DNA of 64,000 bases from Candidatus Dactylopiibacterium sp. (GTDB lineage Bacteria > Pseudomonadota > Gammaproteobacteria > Burkholderiales > Rhodocyclaceae), in contig JAVHXQ010000012.1 of assembly GCA_031119555.1 (NCBI GenBank), positions 1 to 64,000 on the forward strand. Reading direction: 5' to 3'. The first letter of the stretch is position 1. Each line of letters starts with the position of its first letter. Of the stretch, positions 47,539 to 57,763 are shown piece after piece. Position numbers and translations under genes: made by a program. Below the pieces are notes generated by a model. That model worked only from the letters and a program-made list of their open reading frames with translations, did no database searches and had not been told where the DNA came from.

Positions 47539-48563
47539 GCGAGCGTGTCCATGGCAGATCGTTGAGTGTTTTCGTACTGCAGGCGTGCCCCCCGGCCGGC
47601 CTGCTCGGAGAAGAAGGCGTCGAGCGCATCGAATTGCGCGCCGGGCTCCTCCAGGGTGTTCATGTGCTGGCGGAACCCGTGCGAGCCGGCGATGCCGCGC
47701 GTATACCAGCCCAGGTGCTTGCGCGCCACGCGCACGCCGCCGATGCCGCCGTAGAAGCCGTGCAGCGCACCCAGGTGCTCGCGGCACAGCGCATGCGCCT
47801 CGGCCACCGTGGGGGGCGGCAGCAGTTCGCCGGTGGCGAGGTAATGCGCGATCTCGCGGAAGATCCACGGGCGCCCCTGCGCCGCGCGGCCGATCATGAG
47901 TCCGTCGGCGCCGGTGTGGCGAAGCACGGCGCGTGCCTTCTGCGGCGAATCGATGTCGCCATTGGCGATCACGGGAATGCCGAGGCGCGATTTGACGTCC
48001 GCGATGGTGTCGTACTCGGCGTCCCCCGTGTAGAGGTCGGCGCGCGTGCGGCCGTGGATCGCCACCAGGCGCACGCCCGAGGCCTCGGCGATGCGGCCGA
48101 TGGCGAGCGCGTTGCGCCGCGTGTGGTCCCACCCGGTGCGGAACTTGAGCGAGACCGGCAGTTCGGGCACGGCGGCCACCACGGCTTCGAGGATGCGCGC
48201 GACGAGGCCTTCGTCGCGCATGAGCGCCGAGCCGGCGGCCACGTTGCAGACCTTCTTGGCGGGGCAGCCCATGTTGATGTCGATGATGGCGGCGCCCCGG
48301 TCGGCATTCAGGCGCGCGGCGGCGGCCATCATGGCCGGGTCGGCGCCCGCGATCTGCACCGAGATGGGGCCGGTCTCGCCCGTGTGGTCGGTGCGGCGGC
48401 GCGTCTTGTCGGTGGCGTAGAGCTGCGCGTTCGAGGTCACCATCTCCGACACCGCCAGGTCGGCGCCCAGCCTCCGGCACAACTGGCGGAAGGGGCGGTC
48501 CGTCACCCCGGCCATGGGGGCGACGAAAAGGGCGTTGTGCAGGGGGATGCCGGCGAATTCCAT
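47535..48563 (-). CDS. dusB: tRNA-dihydrouridine synthase B
   Basis: This 342-aa FMN-dependent enzyme reduces uridine in the tRNA D-loop. The N-terminal LFVAPMAGVTDRPFRQLCRRLGADLAVSEMV, the catalytic-cysteine region DINMGCPAKKVCNVAAGSALM, LVAIHGRTRADLYTGDA and VIANGDIDSPQKA are all characteristic. The pairing with fis supports DusB over other Dus types. It is the first gene of the dusB-fis-purH-pagP-purD cluster. Upstream, 48564-48736 separates it from the chpA end. Confidence 0.95.
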   Translation of the reverse strand: MEFAGIPLHNALFVAPMAGVTDRPFRQLCRRLGADLAVSEMVTSNAQLYATDKTRRRTDHTGETGPISVQIAGADPAMMAAAARLNADRGAAIIDINMGCPAKKVCNVAAGSALMRDEGLVARILEAVVAAVPELPVSLKFRTGWDHTRRNALAIGRIAEASGVRLVAIHGRTRADLYTGDAEYDTIADVKSRLGIPVIANGDIDSPQKARAVLRHTGADGLMIGRAAQGRPWIFREIAHYLATGELLPPPTVAEAHALCREHLGALHGFYGGIGGVRVARKHLGWYTRGIAGSHGFRQHMNTLEEPGAQFDALDAFFSEQAGRGARLQYENTQRSAMDTLA

Positions 48564-48705
48564 GGCGGGCGCGAGCGGAGACCGCTGCGGCGGAGCGAGT
48601 GAGCGGGGGGAGGCCGAATTCTAGCGGAAGCGACTGCCGGGCGCTTACTTTTTGCGCAGTCCGCGACCGCCGCCGCCACCTTGCGTGGCGCGCGGGGCAC
48701 GGCAG

Positions 48706-48728
48706 GGGGCCGGCTCAGGGCCGGCCCC
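48706..48728 (-). terminator. GC hairpin after chpA
   Basis: GGGGCCGGC (48706-48714) and GCCGGCCCC (48720-48728) form a 9-bp stem with a 5-base loop just beyond the stop codon at 48737. No T-tract follows on the minus strand, so it is an mRNA 3' stabiliser or Rho-assisted terminator at best. Confidence 0.4.
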
Positions 48729-48736
48729 GGGGCGGA

Positions 48737-50629
48737 TCAGGTGCGCTGCGCGGCGATGAATCCCGTGATCAGTTCGAGCAGCTGCTCTTCCTGATAGGGC
48801 TTGCCGAGGTAGTGATTGACGCCGATCTCGTAGGCGTAGTTGCGGTGCTTGTCGGCCATGCGCGAGGTGATCATGATGATCGGCACGTCCTTCAGGCGGG
48901 CGTCCGCGCGCACGTTGCGGGCCAGATCGAAGCCGTCCATGCGGGGCATTTCGATGTCGAGCAGCATCACGTCGGGGCGATAGTCGCCGAGCTGTTCGAG
49001 CGCATCGACGCCATCCTTCGCGGTCACGACCTGGAAGCCTTCGCGCTCGAGCAGGCGGCTGGTGATCTTGCGCACCGTCAGCGAATCGTCGACGACCATG
49101 ACCGACGGAATGCGCGTCTGCGCGACGCGTTGCTCGGTTTCGGCGGCCTCTTGCGCGGCGCCCTCGGCGTCCAGCGGCGCGGCGACCTGGCGCGCGGCCA
49201 GCGCCACCGGGTTGAGGATCAGCGAGATCTCGCCGTCGGGCAGCACGGTCGCGCCCGAATAGCCCTGCAGGCGCACGAACTGCGGGCCGGCATTCTTGAC
49301 CACGATTTCTTGGTTGCCGCGCAGCTCGTCGATGAGGACGGCCAGCGTCTGGCTGCCCGCGCGCACCAGCAGCACCCAGTGGTAGCGGCTCGTGGCCGGC
49401 TGGGCCTGGTTGTCGCCCAGCAGGCGCGGCAGGTAGGTGAAGGGATAGACCGCTTCCTTCCACTCGACCTGTCCCGACGCGCGGATGTCTTCGAGCGCGG
49501 CCTCCTTGAGTTCCAGTGCCTGCTCGACCATGTTGGACGGGATCGCGTAGGTGCGCTCGCCCGAGCGCACCAGCAGGGCCTGCGTGACGGCCAGCGTGAG
49601 CGGCAGATGGACGAGGAAGCGCGAGCCCTGGCCGGGGTCGGAGAAGATCTCGATGCGGCCGCCGACGGACAGCGTTTCGTTCTTGACCACGTCCATGCCG
49701 ACGCCGCGTCCGGCCACGCCGGAGACTTTTTCGGCGGTCGAGAAGCCCGGCTCGAAGATGAGCTGGGTGAGACGGTTCTCGCCCGGCGTTTCGTCGGCCC
49801 CGACCAGCCCCACGCTGCGGCCGCGCGCGAGGATGCGCTCGTAATCGAGGCCGCGGCCGTCGTCGGCCAGCTCCAGCGCGATTTCGTTGGACAGCTGGGT
49901 CAGGCGCAGCGTGATCTGGCCGAACTCCGGCTTGCCGGCGGCGGCGCGCAGATCCGGCGTTTCGATGCCGTGCGCGATGGCGTTGCGCAGCAGGTGTTCC
50001 AGCGGCGCGGTCATGCGGTCGAGCACGGAGCGGTCGATCTCGATCGCGCCGCCCTGGATGTCGAGGTTCGCGCGCTTGCCGAGTTCCTTCGCGGTCTGGC
50101 GCACGACGCGGTAGAGGCGGTCGGCCAGCTCCTCGAAGGGCACCATGCGCACGCCCATCAGGGCTTGCTGCAGGTCGCGTGACAGGCGCCCCTGCGCATG
50201 CAGCGCGGTATCGGCGGCGTCGAGGTTGCGCAGCAGGTTCTGCTGGATGGTGGTCACGTCGCCGACCGACTCGGCCATCATGCGCGTGAGTTCCTGCAGG
50301 CGCGTGAAGCGGTCGAATTCGAGCGGGTCGAAGTCGGAATGCTGCGCCTCGGCCTGCGCGATGCGCGACTGCATCTGGCCTTCGGCCTGGATCTCGACTT
50401 CGCGCAGCTGGTTGCGCAGGCGGATCACGTTCTCGGTCAGGTCGAGCAGCGAGCGGCGCAGCGTGCGCAGTTCGCCTTCGATCCGCGTGCGGGCGATCGA
50501 GACTTCGCCGGCTTCGTTGACGAAGCGGTCGATCATCTCGGCGCGCACGCGCAGTGCCGCGCGCGGCTGCGCCTGGACGGGCTCGAAATCCTCGAACACC
50601 GAAGGTTGCGCGGGCGCCGGCGCGGCCAC
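48737..50629 (-). CDS. chpA: ChpA/PilL C-terminal part: CheA kinase core, CheW and receiver domains
   Basis: This 630-codon frame encodes the catalytic half of the twitching-motility kinase. The dimerisation helices start LRVRAEMIDRFVNEAGEVSIARTRIEGELR. The ATP-binding domain has HLLRNAIAHGIE, LADDGRGLDYERI and GRGVGMDVVKN. A CheW-like domain (VRSGERTYAIPSNMVEQAL) and a receiver (SVMVVDDSLTVRKITSRLLEREG, VMLLDIEMPRMDGF, KPYQEEQLL) complete it. The first codon of the frame at 50629 is a GTG without a ribosome-binding site. The part upstream lies in another frame (50533-54900), so this is the downstream piece of one frameshifted gene. Confidence 0.9.
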   Translation of the reverse strand: MAAPAPAQPSVFEDFEPVQAQPRAALRVRAEMIDRFVNEAGEVSIARTRIEGELRTLRRSLLDLTENVIRLRNQLREVEIQAEGQMQSRIAQAEAQHSDFDPLEFDRFTRLQELTRMMAESVGDVTTIQQNLLRNLDAADTALHAQGRLSRDLQQALMGVRMVPFEELADRLYRVVRQTAKELGKRANLDIQGGAIEIDRSVLDRMTAPLEHLLRNAIAHGIETPDLRAAAGKPEFGQITLRLTQLSNEIALELADDGRGLDYERILARGRSVGLVGADETPGENRLTQLIFEPGFSTAEKVSGVAGRGVGMDVVKNETLSVGGRIEIFSDPGQGSRFLVHLPLTLAVTQALLVRSGERTYAIPSNMVEQALELKEAALEDIRASGQVEWKEAVYPFTYLPRLLGDNQAQPATSRYHWVLLVRAGSQTLAVLIDELRGNQEIVVKNAGPQFVRLQGYSGATVLPDGEISLILNPVALAARQVAAPLDAEGAAQEAAETEQRVAQTRIPSVMVVDDSLTVRKITSRLLEREGFQVVTAKDGVDALEQLGDYRPDVMLLDIEMPRMDGFDLARNVRADARLKDVPIIMITSRMADKHRNYAYEIGVNHYLGKPYQEEQLLELITGFIAAQRT

Positions 50630-53600
50630 CGCCGCGTCGCCCTCGTCCGGCAGCCCGGCGGGGTCGGCGTCGGCGGGGCGGGCGCGGGCGATTTGAGGCG
50701 CGCGATCTGGGCGCCCAGATGATCGAGCGCGTTCTCGAAGTCGTCCACGAGCGCGGGCTGGACGCCGTGCGCTTCGAGCTGGGCTTCGAGATAGCTTTCG
50801 AGCTGGTGGATGTACTGCCCCAGACGCATGGCGCCGGCCATGCGCGCGCTGCCCTTGAACGTGTGCAGATGGCGGGCGAGCGCCTGCGGCGCGTCGCTGG
50901 CGGGCTCGGCGCGCATGTCGCGCAGGACGCCGGCCATCGCGGAGATGAGTTCGTCGGCTTCCTCGAAGAAGATCGGCAGCAGTTGTTCGTCGAGCTCGTC
51001 GACGAGCGCGCCGGCGGCGCTGTCGGGGTCGGGCAGCGGCTCGGTGCTGGCTTCGTGCGGGGGCGCGCTGCGGGCGAGAGCGTCTTCCGCGCTGGCGGGT
51101 ACGGCCGGCGCGAAGACTTCGTCGGGGGCTTGCGCTTCGGGGCCGGCGTCGGCCAGTTGCGGTTCCAGGCCGCGCAGCTGTTCGACCAGCGCGGTCTCGT
51201 CGGCCGGCATGCGTTGCAGCAGCACTTCGCCGAGCATGCCGTCCAGCGTGAGCACGGCGGTGCCCAGCACGTGGGTCTGCGCGGGCTCGGGCGGCACGCC
51301 GGCGTCGGCGAAGCGGTGCAGGGCGTGTTCGAGTGCCTTGCCCAGCGTGTAGCTCGGTTCCACGCGCGCGGTGCCGGAGATGCCGGCCAGGGTGTGGGCC
51401 GCGCGGATCGCGTCGGGCGTGGGCAGGCGCAGGGCGTTCTCGGCCAGGCGCCGGTGCTCGTCGGAAAGGTGATCGAGCAGTTGGCGCGCCTCGACGATGT
51501 AAAGCTCGTAGAGCCCGCGCGAGAGCGTCTGCGTGCCGATGCTGATCTCGTTGTCGGCGGGCGCGCTGGCGGGGGCTTCGGCCGGCGCCTCGGGCGCGGC
51601 GTTGCCGGCCGGCGCTTCGTCTTCCAGGTCTTCGATGGGGCTGTCGGTCAGATCGAGCTCGGGCAGCACCAGGGTTTCGATGCCCGGGTTGTCGAGCGAG
51701 GTCTCGATGAGCGCGGCGGCCTCGGGGGCTTCGTCCGCTGCTTCGTCCAGCGCTTCGGCTGGCGTCGCCACGGCTTCGACGGCGGCGGGCGCGGCTTCGG
51801 CGTGGGCGAGCAGGTCTTCCACGGTGGGGAGGCTGTCATCGTCGTCGGCTTCGGCGAGGATGTCGTCGAGCGTGATCTCGAGCACTTCCTCGGCGGGGGC
51901 GGCGTCCGCGCGGGCGTCGGCGGGCGCGATGGCGTCGGCGAGCAGCGGCAGATCGGCGTCGTTCGCGGCAGGCGGGGCGTCGGCGGCCGGGGGCGCGTCG
52001 TGCGCCGGGTCGCGATCCTCGCCGCTCGCGAGCGCGTCGAGCGAGAGTCCCAGCATGGAACTCGTGAGGTCGATCTCGAGCGGCACGGGCTCGCCGGTAT
52101 TCACGGTTTCACCGCCCGGGGCGGCACCCATGGGCAGGTCGTCGAGTTCCAGCGCGTCGAAGTCGAAATCGATCTTGCCTTCGCCTTCGTCGTCGGTCAG
52201 CGCGAGCGGCCCGGGCTGCTGATCGGCGGCGCGGGCGCCGGCATCGCTGCCGAACTCCTCGCTGAAGCTGCGCAGCGCGTCGCCGTCGAAATCGGTCGCG
52301 GCCAGATCGACGACGGTGTCGACCTTTTCGCCCGACGGCAGCTCGGCCAGGTCCAGTTCCAGCAGGGTGCTCGTGAGGTCGAACTCGGCGGGCTCGGCGG
52401 CGGGCTCCGGCGGGAACTCGGCGGACACGAAGACCGGCGCGATCATGGTGCTGGCGAGCGAGGCCGGGCTGGCGGGGCGGGCCGGCGCGGGGGGCGCCAG
52501 CGGCAGGTCGAGCGAGGCGAGCAGCGCTTCGGCCTCCGCCACGAGTGCGCTGGCGTCGCGCGAAAGGCCGTCGCCGGCGAGCAGCTGTTCGACCCAGGCG
52601 CCGAAGCACAGGCAGGCGTTATCGACGAGGCTGACGAGGCGCGCGTCGGAGTCGCGCTCGAGCTGCAGCCAGCGGTTCATGGCCATCTCGACATGGCGCG
52701 CGGCTTCGGAGAACTCGGTGAGGCCGACCATGCGGCTCGAGCCCTTGAGCGTGTGGAAGCCACGCCGCACGGTGGTCAGCGCTTCGGCGTCGTGCGGCTC
52801 GGCCACGATGGTGTTGCGGTTCGTGGCGATGGTGGCGAGAACTTCGGCGGCTTCCTCGAGAAAGATTTCGAGCAGCTCGGCATCGATTTCCTGTTCGCTC
52901 GCATCGAGCAGGCGCGTGGTCGTCTCGGACGGTTGCGGCGAGGCGGCCGGGGTGTGGTCGGCGAGTGCCTCGGCGAGTTTCTCCTGGCTCGTGTCGCCGG
53001 CCTTGAGGCTGGCGAGCGCTTCGCGCGCCTTCTGTTCCAGCGAGCTGTCGGCCACCAGCTGGGCGTTCTCGCGGATTGCCTCGAAGCTCGTCACGAGCTG
53101 CTGGCGCAGGGATTCGTCCTCGGGGGCCTCGCGCAGCGCCTCGACGAGTTCGTGCGTGGCGCGGGTGCCGCGCTGGAGCTGGTCCTCGACGGTCTCGACG
53201 CTTTCGTCGCCGGTTTCGGGCGCGCGCTTCTGGCGGCTCTCGGGATTCAGGAAATGCTCGAGCTGGGCGGGCCCGCTCTTGAGCGCCTCGACGTAGAAGC
53301 CGAGCGCGGAGAGGTCGTGCGCGAGCGCTTCGAAGGCTTCCGGCGCCGGGGCCTGCTCGCTGTGCGCGAACTCGGCGATGCGTGCCGCGGCGTGTTGCAC
53401 GAGCTGCATCGCGCTGTTTTCGCCGAGTACCGCGAAGGCGCCCTCGATCTGCTTGAGCGGGGCGCCCAGCGCGGCGAGGTTGCCCGCTGCGGAGGGCGCG
53501 CGGAAATACGTGTCCAGCGTCTGCTCGACCTGGCCCAGATTGGTCAGGATCTCGCGTGCGAGCTGGTTGAAGAAGAGCCGTTCCTGGGCGCGCCGCGAGG

Positions 53601-54900
53601 CCTCGCCAAAGGGCGTGGCGTCGAGTTCCATGACCGCGTCGCCGCGCACGCGCGCTTCGAACTGGGCACACAGCAGGTCGACCTGGCGGCGCAGCAGCGC
53701 GGGGTCGGCATTGGGAGCCTCGCAGGCCTGTTCGATCACGAGCAGGCAGGTCGCGACTTCCATCGAGAAGTCGTCCGACAGGCGCAGCGGATCGGCACGC
53801 AGCCAGGCCACGGTCTGGCTCAGCGCGGCGAGCAGGCGGTCGATCTGCGACAGGCGCAGCGGTTCGACGCGGCGCACGAGTTCGGCCAGGTGTTCCTGGA
53901 ATTGCGGCAGGGCGACGGCCGCCCCCGCGCAGAAGCGGTTCCAGGCCTCCTTGGTGTGTTCGAGCATCTCGCGCACGCGCAGCAGGTGCGGCTGGCGCAA
54001 GGTGTCGGAAAGCTCCACGTCCTGCCCCGGCAGCACGCTGTCGAGCGCGTAGACGTCGCGCACGGCGCGTGCGTGTTCGGACTGGAAGCCCGCCGTGGCC
54101 ACGAAGTACAGCACGTCGCGGACGAGGCGGTCGGCGACGACCTGGGAGTCTTCGAGCAGGCGGCGCATCTGCGTGTCGATGCGCCGGCACAGGCGCTGGG
54201 CCGGGCGATCGGCGGGGATCGCCTGCAGCGCGAGCCCCTCGAAGAAAGCGATGCTGGCCCACCAGAAGGCGCGCGTGGCGGGCAGCGACTGGATCTGCTC
54301 GATGCGATGCACGGCGCTGAGCATTTCCATCGGGCCGGCGGCTTCCTGCGGGCGGCGGATCCAGGCCAGCAGGCCCTTCTCGAAACGGCCGCGCAGCACG
54401 CGCAACTCGTGCGCGGCGCGTTCGGGCGCGAGCTTTTCGGCGTGCGCGAGGCGCGGGCGGGCCGAGAGGTCGGGGAAGAACAGTTCGCTGGGCTGCGGTG
54501 CGTCGCCACCGCGCGCCACGACGAGCGCTTCGTAGCCCGAGAACAGGCGCAGCGGCTGATGCGGCGCGCCGGCGGCGATCTCGTTGAGGTAGTTGCCCAG
54601 CATGCCCACGCTGCGCGTGGCGAGCGCGATGTGCTCGGCCGCCGGTTCCAGCTCGCCGCCGGCGAGCGCGGAGAGCAGCTTGTCGATGGCGTCGGCGAAC
54701 TGCGTGACGCCATCCAGGCCGACGATGGACAGCGCGCCGCTGGCCTGGTGGACGTGGTTCTGCGCGAAGCGCAGCGGCTCGCGTTGCGCGCCGTCGGCGC
54801 CCGCTTCGGCCAGCCGTTCGCGCGCGGCGTTCAGCGCGCTGTCGATCTCGCCCTTCACCCAGGTCAGGGGGCCGACGTCAAACTCGTTGCTTGGGCTCAT
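50533..54900 (-). CDS. chpA: ChpA/PilL N-terminal part: Hpt domains
   Basis: This 1455-aa frame encodes the N-terminal part of a ChpA/PilL hybrid kinase of type IV pilus chemotaxis. It holds an N-terminal helical PilL-like region and three histidine phosphotransfer motifs: FHTLKGSSRMVGL near residue 716, AHTLAGISGTARV near 1168 and LHTFKGSARMAG near 1345. Long acidic Ala/Pro/Glu-rich linkers separate them. The last 35 or so residues (from about PTPTPPGCRTRATRR) are arginine-rich and unlike protein, showing that reading leaves the true frame near 50640-50690. The start is the ATG at 54900 behind AAGAGG. The full protein would be about 2050 residues, the usual ChpA size. Confidence 0.88.
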   Translation of the reverse strand: MSPSNEFDVGPLTWVKGEIDSALNAARERLAEAGADGAQREPLRFAQNHVHQASGALSIVGLDGVTQFADAIDKLLSALAGGELEPAAEHIALATRSVGMLGNYLNEIAAGAPHQPLRLFSGYEALVVARGGDAPQPSELFFPDLSARPRLAHAEKLAPERAAHELRVLRGRFEKGLLAWIRRPQEAAGPMEMLSAVHRIEQIQSLPATRAFWWASIAFFEGLALQAIPADRPAQRLCRRIDTQMRRLLEDSQVVADRLVRDVLYFVATAGFQSEHARAVRDVYALDSVLPGQDVELSDTLRQPHLLRVREMLEHTKEAWNRFCAGAAVALPQFQEHLAELVRRVEPLRLSQIDRLLAALSQTVAWLRADPLRLSDDFSMEVATCLLVIEQACEAPNADPALLRRQVDLLCAQFEARVRGDAVMELDATPFGEASRRAQERLFFNQLAREILTNLGQVEQTLDTYFRAPSAAGNLAALGAPLKQIEGAFAVLGENSAMQLVQHAAARIAEFAHSEQAPAPEAFEALAHDLSALGFYVEALKSGPAQLEHFLNPESRQKRAPETGDESVETVEDQLQRGTRATHELVEALREAPEDESLRQQLVTSFEAIRENAQLVADSSLEQKAREALASLKAGDTSQEKLAEALADHTPAASPQPSETTTRLLDASEQEIDAELLEIFLEEAAEVLATIATNRNTIVAEPHDAEALTTVRRGFHTLKGSSRMVGLTEFSEAARHVEMAMNRWLQLERDSDARLVSLVDNACLCFGAWVEQLLAGDGLSRDASALVAEAEALLASLDLPLAPPAPARPASPASLASTMIAPVFVSAEFPPEPAAEPAEFDLTSTLLELDLAELPSGEKVDTVVDLAATDFDGDALRSFSEEFGSDAGARAADQQPGPLALTDDEGEGKIDFDFDALELDDLPMGAAPGGETVNTGEPVPLEIDLTSSMLGLSLDALASGEDRDPAHDAPPAADAPPAANDADLPLLADAIAPADARADAAPAEEVLEITLDDILAEADDDDSLPTVEDLLAHAEAAPAAVEAVATPAEALDEAADEAPEAAALIETSLDNPGIETLVLPELDLTDSPIEDLEDEAPAGNAAPEAPAEAPASAPADNEISIGTQTLSRGLYELYIVEARQLLDHLSDEHRRLAENALRLPTPDAIRAAHTLAGISGTARVEPSYTLGKALEHALHRFADAGVPPEPAQTHVLGTAVLTLDGMLGEVLLQRMPADETALVEQLRGLEPQLADAGPEAQAPDEVFAPAVPASAEDALARSAPPHEASTEPLPDPDSAAGALVDELDEQLLPIFFEEADELISAMAGVLRDMRAEPASDAPQALARHLHTFKGSARMAGAMRLGQYIHQLESYLEAQLEAHGVQPALVDDFENALDHLGAQIARLKSPAPAPPTPTPPGCRTRATRRWPRRRPRNLRCSRISSPSRRSRARHCACAPR
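50630..50697 (-). other. Apparent 1-base frameshift splitting chpA
   Basis: Comparison of the two frames shows the Hpt half reading ARLKSPAPAPPTPTP and the kinase half continuing as DPAGLPDEGDAAVAAPAPAQ. The frames differ by a net loss of one base (or gain of two) in a C-rich stretch. The disruption falls in a flexible linker. A base-calling error in this homopolymer-rich DNA or a true mutation would look the same. Confidence 0.8.
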
Positions 54901-54960
54901 CAACTTGCCTCTTCTTGGATTCCGGGCAGGGCCAGCGCGCCCGGTCCCCGGGCCGGGCGC

Positions 54961-54985
54961 AAAAGGGGCGGCGCATGCGCCGCCC
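54961..54985 (-). terminator. Hairpin between pilJ and chpA
   Basis: GGGCGGCGCA (54966-54975) and TGCGCCGCCC (54976-54985) form a perfect 20-bp palindrome, followed on the minus strand by CTTTT. It starts 10 bases after the pilJ stop codon. Because chpA follows in the same direction, it may reduce chpA expression relative to pilJ. Confidence 0.6.
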
Positions 54986-54995
54986 GCGGGACGGA

Positions 54996-57140
54996 TCAGA
55001 CCTTGAAGCCGGACACCGAACCCTTGAGTTCCACCGCGAGGTCGGCGAGCTGGCCGATGGACACGGCCGACTGCTGCGTGCCGCGCGTGGTCGATTCATT
55101 GATCGAGAGAATGCCGCGCATGGCTTCCGAGACTTCGGACGCCACATTGGCCTGTCGTTGCGTATCCGACGAGATCTTTTCGACGAGCGTAGCCATTTCG
55201 ACCGACACGTCGCCGATCTCGGACAGGGCCTGGCCCGCCGCGTCGGAAAGCTTGGCCCCTTCGACCACGCCGCGCGTGGAGTTTTCCATGGCCGCCACGG
55301 CGTCGCCGGTGTCGGTCTGAATCGTCTTCACGATGGCCGCGATCTGCTTCGTGGCCTCGGCGGAGCGTTCCGCGAGGCGCTGCACTTCTTCGGCCACGAC
55401 CGTGAAGCCGCGACCCGCTTCACCGGCCGAGGCGGCCTGGATGGCGGCGTTCAGGGCGAGCACGTTGGTCTGTTCGGTAATGTCGGAAATCAGCTCCACG
55501 ATCTCGCCGATCTCCTGCGAGGATTCGCCGAGGCGCTTGATGCGCTTCGAGGTTTCCTGGATCTGCTCGCGGATTTCGTTCATGCCCTTGATGGAGTTCT
55601 GCACGGCGTCGGCCCCCTTGCGCGCGGCTTCCAGCGAGCGGCGCGCCACCTGCGCGGTCTGCAGCGCGGAGCCCGACACGGAGGTCATGGAGCGCGCCAT
55701 GTCCTGCACCTGCGAACCGGCCTGCGTGATCTCGCGCGACTGGCGTTCGGAGGCGTCGAGCAGTTCGCCCGAGAGGCGCTGCGCGGATTCGGTGGCGATG
55801 GTCACGCGGCCGGCGGCGTCGTTGATGCGGCGCACCAGCACGGAGAGTTCCTCGATCGTGTAGTTCACCGAGTCGGCGATCGCGCCCGTCACGTCCTCGG
55901 TCACCGTCGCGCGGATCGTGAGGTCGCCGTCGGCGAGGTCGCCCATCTCGTTCATGAGACGCAGGATGGCCTGCTGGGTGCTGTTCTTGTCGTTCTCGGC
56001 GGCGGCGCGCTGGCGGTCGGCTTCCTCGCGGCGCAGGTTGAGGTCGTTGTTGTAGACCCAGACCAGCAGCACGAGCGCGAGCAGGGTCAGCGGGCCGACG
56101 ACGAGGATGCCGATCAGCAGTCCGTTGAGACCCGTGTAGGCACGGTTGTAGGCCGCGCCCAGCGCGTTGATCGCGTCGAGCAGCTGCGTGGATTCCTGGA
56201 AGATCGAGATGCCCGCGCGCTTGGCGGTCAGCAGCGGCTGCACGTTGGCGAGAATGCCGCCCACGGCTACCTGGTGCTTGGTGGCGAAGAGCTGCAGGTT
56301 TTCGTACTTGCTGGCGGCGTCTTCGCTGGTCATGCCACGGCCGACCTGCTCGATGAGTTCATCGAAGCTGTTCGAGTCGCGGCCGAGCAGGAAGATCACT
56401 TCGGGGTCGACCGTGTCGGCGGCGAGCAGCGCGTTGGCATTCTTGGCCATGCGCTGCGACAGCATCACGATCTGGTTGGCCACCTCGATCTCGCCGGCAC
56501 TCGCGCGGCTCTCGAGCTTGAGGCGCGCGACCTGCTCGGCGAAGTCGAGGAGCTGCGCGTTGTTGTCGTTGATGTTGGCGACGGCGGTGCCCAGGCGCGT
56601 GATCTGCACCTGCTGGTTCGCGACGTCGCGGGCTTCCTTGTTGAGCTTGGTCCACAGCGTGGTCACTTCGTCGAGCTGGGGCTTGACCGCCGCGGGCGAA
56701 GCCGGCACCGAGGTGTCGTTCAGATCGCCGCCTTCGGTGATCACGCGCAGCGTCTGCTCGAACTGCTCGCGGCTTTCCTTGAGTTCCGAGAAGCCCGTGC
56801 GGCCGCCGGTCACGGCGAGCTGGGCGGCCTTGGCGAGAATCTGCGACAGCGTGCCCATCTGGCCCGCGGCCGACACGAAGGCCGTGCCTTCCCGCGCCGA
56901 GCGCAGCTGCAGGGTGGTCAGCGCGATCAGCAGCACCGCCAGCACGCCGAACGCCGTGCCCAGGATACGCATCTGCTCGTTGAGCGGCCGCGTGCCGATC
57001 ACGGGCAGGGACACGCGGCGCGCGGCGCGCGGCGCGGCGGCCGTGTCAACGATGGTGTCGTTGTTTTCGAGCAGCGTGCTGTCCGAATCGGCGGGTTTGG
57101 CCTTGAGGCGAGTCAGGAAGCCGGGAAGTGTGAGGGCCAT
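54996..57140 (-). CDS. pilJ: Type IV pilus chemoreceptor PilJ
   Basis: This 714-aa methyl-accepting protein serves the Pil-Chp twitching system. It has a cytoplasmic lead of about 57 residues, a membrane helix ([23 protein letters not shown]), two PilJ-type helical sensor modules (repeated patterns [19 protein letters not shown] and [19 protein letters not shown]), and a second helix ([22 protein letters not shown]). HAMP and the signalling tip [38 protein letters not shown] follow. IQAAS instead of IEAAR is typical of PilJ. It lies between pilI and chpA on the minus strand. Confidence 0.95.
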   Translation of the reverse strand: MALTLPGFLTRLKAKPADSDSTLLENNDTIVDTAAAPRAARRVSLPVIGTRPLNEQMRILGTAFGVLAVLLIALTTLQLRSAREGTAFVSAAGQMGTLSQILAKAAQLAVTGGRTGFSELKESREQFEQTLRVITEGGDLNDTSVPASPAAVKPQLDEVTTLWTKLNKEARDVANQQVQITRLGTAVANINDNNAQLLDFAEQVARLKLESRASAGEIEVANQIVMLSQRMAKNANALLAADTVDPEVIFLLGRDSNSFDELIEQVGRGMTSEDAASKYENLQLFATKHQVAVGGILANVQPLLTAKRAGISIFQESTQLLDAINALGAAYNRAYTGLNGLLIGILVVGPLTLLALVLLVWVYNNDLNLRREEADRQRAAAENDKNSTQQAILRLMNEMGDLADGDLTIRATVTEDVTGAIADSVNYTIEELSVLVRRINDAAGRVTIATESAQRLSGELLDASERQSREITQAGSQVQDMARSMTSVSGSALQTAQVARRSLEAARKGADAVQNSIKGMNEIREQIQETSKRIKRLGESSQEIGEIVELISDITEQTNVLALNAAIQAASAGEAGRGFTVVAEEVQRLAERSAEATKQIAAIVKTIQTDTGDAVAAMENSTRGVVEGAKLSDAAGQALSEIGDVSVEMATLVEKISSDTQRQANVASEVSEAMRGILSINESTTRGTQQSAVSIGQLADLAVELKGSVSGFKV

Positions 57141-57201
57141 GCGTATGCTCCGGGTGCGGGCGGCGGTTCGGTGTCGTCGTTATATGGGGGGCGGAATGCG
57201 G

Positions 57202-57723
57202 TCAGCGGGCGTCGGCGCCCGCGTCGAGAAAGCGGGGGTCGGCCAGCAGCGGACGCACGACCAGCCTCTTCCAGAGCCGGTTCTGGCTGTCGCGCAAGGC
57301 GCCGCCTATCCATGGGCGCGCATCGCTGAAGGTTTCATCGACCTCGAAGTCGTCGAGGCTGCGCAGGCCCAGCGCGCGCGACACGAGCAGCGCGGTGTGC
57401 AGGCCGTGCTTGGCACCCACCAGCATCATGCGCGACTCGCTCGTGAGCGGTGGCAGCGGGTCGCCGCAGTAGGCGGCCAGATCGACCACGCTGAAGAGGT
57501 TGCCGCGCACGTTGGCCAGGCCGCGGAACCAGTTGCGCGTCAGCGGCACGCCGGTCAGGCTGGGCGCGGCGATGATCTCGCCCGCGTCGGAAAGGTCGAC
57601 GAGCCAGTTCTCGCTGCCCGCCGTCACGGCGAGCAGCGCCGAACGGCGCCCGGAGTTGCTCATTTCGGCGAGCCTTCGGGTGAGATCCTGCTGGAACTCC
57701 CTCAGGCTGATGCGCTTGGCCAT
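57202..57723 (-). CDS. pilI: CheW-like coupling protein PilI
   Basis: This 173-aa CheW-domain protein connects PilJ to the ChpA kinase. It starts MAKRISLREFQQDLTRRLAEM, a lead typical of PilI, and has the CheW-core features NWFRGLANVRGNLFSVVDLAAYCG and MMLVGAKHGLHTALLVSRALGLRSL. It lies 40 bases after pilH and 61 bases before pilJ. Confidence 0.93.
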   Translation of the reverse strand: MAKRISLREFQQDLTRRLAEMSNSGRRSALLAVTAGSENWLVDLSDAGEIIAAPSLTGVPLTRNWFRGLANVRGNLFSVVDLAAYCGDPLPPLTSESRMMLVGAKHGLHTALLVSRALGLRSLDDFEVDETFSDARPWIGGALRDSQNRLWKRLVVRPLLADPRFLDAGADAR

Positions 57724-57763
57724 GCAGCGTGTCTCCCGCGAATGTTTCCGTGTGGCCGCGAGA

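Noticed and set aside
50554-55320. A 1588-codon open frame on the plus strand opposite chpA
   Set aside because: It is antisense to clear Hpt and chemoreceptor sequence. Third-position G/C bias removes stop codons on the other strand, and the translation is low-complexity Arg/Gly/Ala without motifs.
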